Shown: piece after piece, positions 6,393 through 10,593 of the stretch
Position numbering within the stretch: position 1 is the first letter of the stretch
Layout: the number at the start of each line of letters is the position of its first letter
Assembly (NCBI GenBank): GCA_036651815.1
Contig: JAVVXB010000041.1
Coordinates: forward strand, 1-10,593
Direction of reading: 5' to 3'
Length of the DNA: 10,593 bases
DNA from: JAVVXB01 sp036651815
GTDB taxonomy: Bacteria > Bacillota > Clostridia > Christensenellales > CAG-138
Program-made: the position numbers and the translations under genes
The notes under the pieces: generated by a model
Told to the model about the DNA's origin: nothing
The model's input: only the letters and a program-made list of their open reading frames with translations
Databases searched by the model: none

Positions 6393-8206
6393 CCTCAAAG
6401 CTCAAAAAGACGATCATCGGCAATATTCCGTACCTGTTCGTCGTGTTGCTGGCATCCAAGCTGGGGCTGGCATGGCGATTAGCCGAGGGTGCGGACGCTT
6501 CGAAAAAGATGTTGAACCTGTTTGGTAGCCTTGCAGCTGCGTTTAGTACGCTCATGCCCAGCTTTCACCCCTTCGATCTGCTGATCGGCTTCCTCATCGC
6601 CGCCGCGTTTCGCCTTGCCGTATACGTCAAGAGCAAGAACGCCAAGCGTTTCCGCAAAAACGAGGAATACGGCTCGGCGCGCTGGGGTACGCATGAGGAC
6701 ATCGCGCCCTACATCGACCCTGTGCTTGAGGATAACGTTATTCTCACACAGACGGAACGCCTGACGATGAACAGCCGCCCCAAAGACCCCAAGACGGCGC
6801 GTAATAAAAACGTACTGATTGTCGGCGGTTCGGGCAGCGGCAAGACGCGGTTCTTCATCAAGCCAAATCTGATGCAATGCACGTCGAAGGCTTATCCCAC
6901 TTCATTCGTTGTCACCGATCCGAAGGGCAGCCTCGTGGTCGAAACGGGAAGGCTGCTCCAGCGCAAGGGGTATTGCATCAGAATTCTCAACACCATCAAC
7001 TTCAAAAAATCCATGCACTACAACCCTTTCGCTTACATTCACAGTGAAAAGGATGTGCTGAAGCTGGTGACGACGCTCATCGCCAATACAAAGGGGGAAG
7101 GAAAAAGCGGCGGCGATGATTTTTGGCTCAAGGCGGAAACCTTGCTGTATACGGCGCTCATCGCCTACATACACTACGAAGCGCCGGAAACGGAACAGAA
7201 TTTCTCTACACTGCTCTCATTCATCAACGCCATGGAGGTGCGAGAGGACGATCCCGATTTCCAAAATGAGGTGGATAAGCTCTTTACGAAGCTGGAAAAG
7301 AAGGATGAAAATCACTTTGCCGTGCGTCAATATAAAAAATACAAATTGGCGGCGGGTAAAACGGCGAAGTCGATCTTGGTTTCCTGCGGCGCTCGCCTCG
7401 CGCCCTTCGACATTGCGGAGCTGCGGAAGATCACCGCCTACGACGAAATGGCGCTGGACACGCTTGGAGATCGCAAAACGGCGCTGTTCATCATCATTTC
7501 CGATACGGACGATACCTTCAACTTCCTCGTGAGCATGGCGTACACACAGCTTTTCAACCTCTTATGCGAGAAAGCCGACGATGTGTATGGCGGGCGCTTG
7601 CCCGTGCATGTGCGCTGCCTGATTGACGAGTGTGCGAACATCGGGCAAATCCCCAAGCTGGAAAAGCTCATGGCGACCATCCGCAGCCGTGAAATCTCCG
7701 CCTGCCTCGTCTTGCAGGCGCAGAGCCAATTAAAGGCGCTGTATAAGGACAACGCCGATACCATCGTCGGCAACTGTGACAGCAGCCTGTTCCTTGGCGG
7801 AAAAGAGCCGACCACGCTGCGGGACATTTCACAAGGCCTGGGGAAAGAAACCATCGACATTGCCAATACAGGCGAGAATCGCGGAAAGGAGGTATCGCAT
7901 AGCCTAAGCTATCAGAAGCTGGGGAAGCAGCTCATGACCAGCGATGAGCTGGCCATCATGAACGGCGGCAAGTGCATATTGCAGCTTCGGGGTGTTCGCC
8001 CCTTCCTATCTGATAAGTACGACATCACCAAGCACCCCCATTATCGGTACTTATCCGACGCCAACCCGCGCAACGCCTTTGACATCGAGAAGTACCTATC
8101 GACGCGGCTCAAGCCCAAGCCTGACGAAGCCTACGATTTCTTTGAAACGGATGAAACCGACGATACAGACGAATACGACGATTGGGAGGCCGCAGACATC
8201 TTCTGA
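6389..8206 (+). CDS. virD4: VirD4/TraG-type coupling ATPase
   Basis: This 605-aa type IV coupling protein would link the relaxase-bound DNA strand to the transfer channel and power its export. Two N-terminal membrane helices (about residues 8-28 and 62-82) anchor it. The soluble part has the Walker A motif GGSGSGKT (146-153), the conserved VTDPKGSLV, and a Walker B region VRCLIDECANIGQ with Asp413-Glu414. The following TIRSREISACLVLQAQSQL and NCDSSLFLGG are VirD4 signatures. The last ~25 residues are very acidic (runs of Asp/Glu around FETDETDDTDEYDDW). AAGGAG (6374-6379) precedes ATG 6389, and pcfB overlaps the start. The length matches the CD1115-type VirD4 proteins of Clostridia. No defect is seen. 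Confidence 0.96.
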   Translation: MTSKLKKTIIGNIPYLFVVLLASKLGLAWRLAEGADASKKMLNLFGSLAAAFSTLMPSFHPFDLLIGFLIAAAFRLAVYVKSKNAKRFRKNEEYGSARWGTHEDIAPYIDPVLEDNVILTQTERLTMNSRPKDPKTARNKNVLIVGGSGSGKTRFFIKPNLMQCTSKAYPTSFVVTDPKGSLVVETGRLLQRKGYCIRILNTINFKKSMHYNPFAYIHSEKDVLKLVTTLIANTKGEGKSGGDDFWLKAETLLYTALIAYIHYEAPETEQNFSTLLSFINAMEVREDDPDFQNEVDKLFTKLEKKDENHFAVRQYKKYKLAAGKTAKSILVSCGARLAPFDIAELRKITAYDEMALDTLGDRKTALFIIISDTDDTFNFLVSMAYTQLFNLLCEKADDVYGGRLPVHVRCLIDECANIGQIPKLEKLMATIRSREISACLVLQAQSQLKALYKDNADTIVGNCDSSLFLGGKEPTTLRDISQGLGKETIDIANTGENRGKEVSHSLSYQKLGKQLMTSDELAIMNGGKCILQLRGVRPFLSDKYDITKHPHYRYLSDANPRNAFDIEKYLSTRLKPKPDEAYDFFETDETDDTDEYDDWEAADIF

Positions 8207-8244
8207 CGGTCTTTTTCTTTGTCGAAAAACAGGAGGACAGACCC

Positions 8245-8439
8245 ATGCATGATAACGACCCCACGAAGGATGTGGATTACGATGAGCGCAGGGATTCTTA
8301 TTACGACATTCCCATGCTCGATATTGTCGGTTGCCACAGCTCCTTGCGGCTGAACGGCGCACCGCTGATGGAAGATTTCGCTTCCAACCACCTCGACAAC
8401 ATCGTCAGGCTGTATGAGGACTGTCCGATGACCCGTTGA
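8245..8439 (+). CDS. Small acidic hypothetical protein
   Basis: This is a 64-aa, Asp-rich soluble protein between the coupling ATPase and the Maff2-like gene. I recognise no family. It has a charged N-terminus (DNDPTKDVDYDERRDSYYDIP) and a possible short helix (ASNHLDNIVRLYED). ATG 8245 was chosen because AGGAGG (8231-8236) lies 8 nt upstream; the open frame extends back into the end of virD4 without another good site. The strong ribosome binding site and conserved operon direction argue that it is real. A terminator-like hairpin begins 9 bp after the stop. Confidence 0.65.
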   Translation: MHDNDPTKDVDYDERRDSYYDIPMLDIVGCHSSLRLNGAPLMEDFASNHLDNIVRLYEDCPMTR

Positions 8440-8447
8440 GAAGCCGC

Positions 8448-8471
8448 GAGTGCCGAGAATGGCGCTCTTTT
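8448..8471 (+). terminator. Hairpin with T tract before the Maff2-like gene
   Basis: GAGTGCC (8448-8454) pairs with GGCGCTC (8461-8467), one G-U wobble, 6-nt loop, then TTTT (8468-8471). It is short for a full terminator and may reduce read-through, or separate the transcripts of virD4 and the small membrane protein. Confidence 0.55.
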
Positions 8472-8511
8472 CTTATCATCAATCACAAAAATAAATATAG
8501 GAGGATACGGA

Positions 8512-8727
8512 ATGGCATTTTTCAATTCCGCAATCGACGTACTGCAAACGCTGGTGATCGCGCTGGGTGCCGGCCTCGGTATTTGGGGCGGCATCAACCT
8601 TTTGGAAGGGTACGGAAACGACAACCCTGGCGCAAAATCACAGGGCATCAAGCAGCTCATGGCTGGCGGCGGCATGGCGCTGATCGGCATGACCCTCGTT
8701 CCTCTGTTGGCTGGGCTGTTCGGTTAA
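8512..8727 (+). CDS. Maff2-family small membrane protein (VirB2/TrbC-like)
   Basis: This 71-aa very hydrophobic protein has two membrane helices. The first spans about residues 8-30 (VLQTLVIALGAGLGIWGGINLL) and the second about 50-70 (GGGMALIGMTLVPLLAGLF). A polar loop with GNDNPGAKSQGIKQLM lies between them. It matches the Maff2 family of Bacillota conjugative elements, which in size and topology resembles VirB2/TrbC pilin-type subunits and lies just before the VirB6-like gene. There is no cleavable signal peptide. ATG 8512 has AGGAGG (8499-8504) 7 nt upstream. Hairpins on both sides (8448-8471 and 8751-8773) suggest that its mRNA is processed or stabilised separately, as could be needed for an abundant subunit. 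A structural role is inference from topology and position. Confidence 0.88.
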   Translation: MAFFNSAIDVLQTLVIALGAGLGIWGGINLLEGYGNDNPGAKSQGIKQLMAGGGMALIGMTLVPLLAGLFG

Positions 8728-8750
8728 GCGCCGTCAGCCAACGATCCGCT

Positions 8751-8773
8751 CAGCCGTCCTGAATGGGCGGCTG
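8751..8773 (+). other. Intercistronic stem-loop after the Maff2-like gene
   Basis: CAGCCGTCC (8751-8759) pairs with GGGCGGCTG (8765-8773) over 9 bp with one G-U wobble and a 5-nt loop. No T tract follows. A second pairing, TTGGCTG (8707-8713) with CAGCCAA (8735-8741), spans the stop codon of the gene. These may protect the upstream mRNA or tune translation of the next gene, whose ribosome binding site starts 7 nt later. Confidence 0.5.
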
Positions 8774-8795
8774 GGCAGGAAGGAGGGAATGCTTA

Positions 8796-9665
8796 TTGGA
8801 TTTCATATGGAATAAGATCACGGAATGGTTGAAGGGCATCCTTGTGGACGGCATCATGGGCAACCTGTCTACGCTGTTCGACCAAGTGAACACGCAGGTT
8901 TCAAGCATTGCCAGTCAGGTGGGAACGACCCCCGCCGCGTGGAACAGCGGCGTGTTCAACATGATCCGCAATTTGTCCGACAACGTGATTCTGCCCATCG
9001 CGGGCGTGATTCTCGCCATTGTCATGACGATGGAGCTTTTGCAGTTGGTCGTTGAAAAAAATAATATGCACGATTTTGAAACGTGGATTTTCTTCAAGTG
9101 GATATTCAAGACCTTCTGCGCGGTGCTGATCGTCACCAACACTTGGGACATCATCATGGGTGTGTTCGACGTAGCTCAGAGCGTGGTCAGCAGGGCGGCA
9201 GGCATTATCAATTCGGACGCAAGCATTGAGATCACAAGCATCGTTACCAACTTGGAGGCTCGCCTGATGGAAATGGAGCTGGGCGAGCTGCTGGGCATGT
9301 GGTTTCAAAGCCTGTTCGTGGGCGTAACAATGTCGGCGCTGACCATCTGCATCTTCGTCGTCATCTATGGTCGCATGGTGGAGATTTATCTCGTCAGCTC
9401 CGTCGCTCCCATCCCAATGGCAACCATGACGAACCACGAATGGGGGCAGATGGGTCAAAATTATCTGCGGGCGCTGTTTGCGTTGGGTTTTCAAGCGTTT
9501 CTGATTATCGTCTGCGTGGCGATTTATGCGGTGCTGGTGAAGTCCATTTCCATGGAAGGTGATCTCAACTCTACGATCTGGACATGCATTGGGTATACCG
9601 TGCTGCTGTGCTTCACACTGTTTAAGTCGGGCAGCGTCGCCAAGTCGATTTTCAACGCACATTGA
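8796..9665 (+). CDS. VirB6/TrbL-like conjugal transfer membrane protein
   Basis: This 289-aa polytopic protein is of the TrbL/VirB6 type (CD0411-like family), a component of the inner-membrane channel of the transfer machine. Hydrophobic segments lie at about residues 63-86, 101-122, 169-191, 194-210, 226-248 and 258-275, with VAPIPMATM in the fourth. An amphipathic N-terminus (DFIWNKITEWLKGILVDGI) precedes them. The start is TTG 8796: AAGGAGGG (8780-8787) lies 8 nt upstream, and the protein then begins MDFIWNK. An upstream in-frame ATG at 8763 lies in the intercistronic hairpin. The last 66 codons (9465-9665) are repeated in diverged form at 10333-10542, after a toxin-antitoxin pair. The present C-terminus may therefore be an imported replacement. 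Confidence 0.9.
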   Translation: MDFIWNKITEWLKGILVDGIMGNLSTLFDQVNTQVSSIASQVGTTPAAWNSGVFNMIRNLSDNVILPIAGVILAIVMTMELLQLVVEKNNMHDFETWIFFKWIFKTFCAVLIVTNTWDIIMGVFDVAQSVVSRAAGIINSDASIEITSIVTNLEARLMEMELGELLGMWFQSLFVGVTMSALTICIFVVIYGRMVEIYLVSSVAPIPMATMTNHEWGQMGQNYLRALFALGFQAFLIIVCVAIYAVLVKSISMEGDLNSTIWTCIGYTVLLCFTLFKSGSVAKSIFNAH

Positions 9666-9715
9666 CCACACGGGTCAAGACAGCCGAATCAGCGACTTAT
9701 GTCAAGAAATGCCTG

Positions 9716-9752
9716 TTGCCGAGAGGAATACGCCGTGGTATAATAATACCAC
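9716..9752 (+). promoter_or_regulatory. Promoter and operator of the toxin-antitoxin pair
   Basis: TTGCCG (9716-9721), a 17-bp spacer and a perfect TATAAT (9739-9744) form a strong promoter. A palindrome with 7-bp arms, GTGGTAT (9735-9741) and ATACCAC (9746-9752) around AATA, covers the -10. Autoregulation by the antitoxin or the complex, as in other Phd/YefM systems, is the natural reading. AAGGAGG (9755-9761) follows. Confidence 0.75.
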
Positions 9753-9768
9753 AGAAGGAGGCGATAAT

Positions 9769-10026
9769 ATGCCACAATGTATTCCCATCCGTGATTTGAA
9801 GAACACGGTGGAAATTTCGCAGTTGTGCCAGCGTGCCAGAGAGCCCATCACCATCACCAAAAACGGTTATGAAGATATGGTGATTATGAGCGCTAAGATG
9901 TACGATAAAATGCGGCTGTATAGTGTCTATGAAAGGCTACTGGAAGCCGAGGACGACATCACGGAAGGTCGGGTTACGGATGCCCATGCTTCGCTGCAAA
10001 GGCTGAGGACGAAGTATGGTTTATAA
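9769..10026 (+). CDS. Phd/YefM-family antitoxin
   Basis: This is an 85-aa type II antitoxin. The N-terminal half has the Phd/YefM pattern: IPIRDLKNTVEISQLCQ, then REPITITKNGYEDMVIMSAKMYD. This fold binds the operator DNA as a dimer. The charged C-terminal half (YERLLEAEDDITEGRVTDA) would wrap the toxin. ATG 9769 has AAGGAGG (9755-9761) 7 nt upstream; the frame stays open back into the virB6-like gene, but no site supports a longer start. It overlaps the toxin gene by 11 bp, the usual coupling of such pairs. Its promoter is separate from the transfer operon, so it can be expressed when transfer genes are silent, as expected of a stability module. Confidence 0.92.
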   Translation: MPQCIPIRDLKNTVEISQLCQRAREPITITKNGYEDMVIMSAKMYDKMRLYSVYERLLEAEDDITEGRVTDAHASLQRLRTKYGL

Positions 10027-10327
10027 GCTGCAAATCACCGACAAGGCCGTGCAAGACCTTGACGCGATTCTCGGCTACATCATGACGGAGCTGTGTAACC
10101 TTGAAGCGGCGCTGCATCTGGCTGACGAGGTAGAACGTCACTACGCTCTGCTTCTTGCAACCCCGTTTCTCTATTCGGAATGCCAACAGCCGCTGCTTCG
10201 CAATCGGCATGATCGAAAGGTTGTCATAGACGGCTATCTGATGATTTACCGCGTAAGCGAGCTGAATAGTATCATCTACATTGAGCGTTTTTTTAGTGAT
10301 TTGCAGGATTACGCCGCAAAGCTCTGA
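10016..10327 (+). CDS. RelE/ParE-family toxin
   Basis: This is a 103-aa type II toxin paired with the antitoxin just upstream. It has the RelE/ParE-fold order. A first strand (YKLQITDKA) is followed by two helices, VQDLDAILGYIMTEL and EAALHLADEVERHYALLL. The strands RKVVIDGYLMIYRV and SIIYIERFF then lead to a short C-terminal helix (SDLQDYAAKL). RelE-type members cleave mRNA on the ribosome and ParE-type members poison gyrase; the sequence does not let me choose. ATG 10016 overlaps the antitoxin, with GAGGAC of its coding sequence as a weak ribosome site. The frame looks intact. Its stop lies 5 bp before the remnant of the virB6-like gene. Confidence 0.9.
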   Translation: MVYKLQITDKAVQDLDAILGYIMTELCNLEAALHLADEVERHYALLLATPFLYSECQQPLLRNRHDRKVVIDGYLMIYRVSELNSIIYIERFFSDLQDYAAKL

Positions 10328-10332
10328 TTTGT

Positions 10333-10542
10333 CTGCGGTCGCTGTTTGCGTTAGGCTTTCAAGCGTTTCTCATCATCTTCTGCGTGGCGATTTATGCGGT
10401 GCTGGTGAAAACCATCTCGTTGGACGTGACGGGCGACGTTAGCGCGGCAATCTGGGCATGCATTGGGTACACGGTGCTGCTGTGCTTTACGCTGTTCAAG
10501 AGTGGCTCGGTTGCCAAGGGGATTTTCGGCGCACGTGGATGA
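10333..10542 (+). pseudogene. Displaced 3' end of a VirB6/TrbL-like gene
   Basis: This frame encodes 69 residues from LRSLFALGFQAFLII to KSGSVAKGIFGARG and a TGA stop. It aligns along its full length with residues 224-289 of the VirB6/TrbL-like protein upstream, with about 80% of residues identical by eye and a 2-residue length difference near the middle. It has no start codon, no ribosome binding site and no upstream part, so it is a remnant rather than a gene. A 31-bp stretch (10379-10409) is identical to 9511-9541. It starts 5 bp after the toxin stop. I read it as the 3' end of the resident gene, pushed downstream when the toxin-antitoxin pair arrived with a replacement end; a duplication followed by divergence is the alternative. 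Confidence 0.9.
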
Positions 10543-10593
10543 TACGGATGCCAAAAGCACATTTTAGTAGAATTTAGTACCGCCCATTGTACA
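10543..10593. other. Terminal non-coding stretch
   Basis: After the remnant stop there are 51 bp without a gene. TTTAGTA occurs twice, at 10563-10569 and 10573-10579, 10 bp apart. The next transfer gene is presumably beyond the window. Confidence 0.35.

Noticed and set aside
8188..8216. Possible terminator at the end of virD4
   Set aside because: Only a 4-bp AGAC/GTCT stem can form before the T-rich run, too weak to call.
8901..9671. Minus-strand open frame of 256 codons rich in His
   Set aside because: It is antisense to the VirB6-like gene. The composition follows from reading hydrophobic codons backwards, and no start signal is visible.
9559..9768. Upstream extension of the antitoxin frame
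   Set aside because: It overlaps the end of the virB6-like gene and the promoter. The family start and the AAGGAGG site both support ATG 9769.
1..10593. CRISPR array or insertion sequence
   Set aside because: No regularly spaced repeats of 20-40 bp with unique spacers occur, and no transposase or recombinase gene is present, including around the toxin-antitoxin insertion.

Overview
The window looks like one end of an integrated conjugative element of the Tn1549/CTn type, in a member of the Bacillota (Clostridia or Negativicutes seem likeliest). The evidence is the protein families: a ParA/ParB pair, an HTH protein with a DUF6017-like C-terminus, a PcfB-like protein, a VirD4 coupling protein, a Maff2-type small membrane protein and a VirB6/TrbL-like protein, all on the + strand in that order. 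Strong AGGAGG ribosome binding sites and a TTG or GTG start on three genes fit as well. No taxonomic marker is present, so the host assignment is inference.

Layout. Bases 1-54 are the 3' part of a tRNA-Ser (anticodon CGA) on the minus strand. The fragment breaks off inside the anticodon stem, as expected of an attachment site where an element displaced a tRNA 3' end. It is followed by three CGGAA repeats spaced exactly 10 bp apart (67-91), a 23-bp hairpin terminator (103-160), and a non-coding stretch with five GAGAGAAYT-like repeats (220-325). A tandem helix-turn-helix protein (339-947) then leads a tight operon with parA (953-1771) and parB (1728-2705). This part would maintain the element and possibly direct its excision.

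Bases 2706-4718 hold an AT-richer two-gene cassette that differs visibly in base composition from its neighbours: an unrecognised 224-aa protein and an XRE-HTH/ImmA-IrrE zinc-protease fusion. It sits between parB and the replication-type gene and looks like cargo, perhaps a toxin-antitoxin or defence pair. A promoter, a palindrome and an immediate terminator (4754-4829) separate it from the HTH/DUF6017 gene (4859-5848).

From 5934 on comes the transfer module: pcfB (5934-6392) overlapping virD4 by 4 bp (6389-8206), a 64-aa acidic protein (8245-8439), the Maff2-like membrane protein (8512-8727) bracketed by hairpins, and a VirB6/TrbL-like channel protein (8796-9665). They would recruit DNA to the coupling ATPase and build the membrane channel of a type IV secretion system.

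The most unusual structure is at the right end. A Phd/YefM antitoxin and RelE/ParE toxin pair (9769-10327), with its own promoter and operator, follows directly on the virB6-like gene. Only 5 bp after the toxin stop lies a second, diverged copy of the last ~69 codons of that gene (10333-10542), without a start. The toxin-antitoxin pair thus appears to have been inserted at the 3' end of a transfer gene, with replacement of the gene's C-terminus and the displaced end left behind as a remnant.
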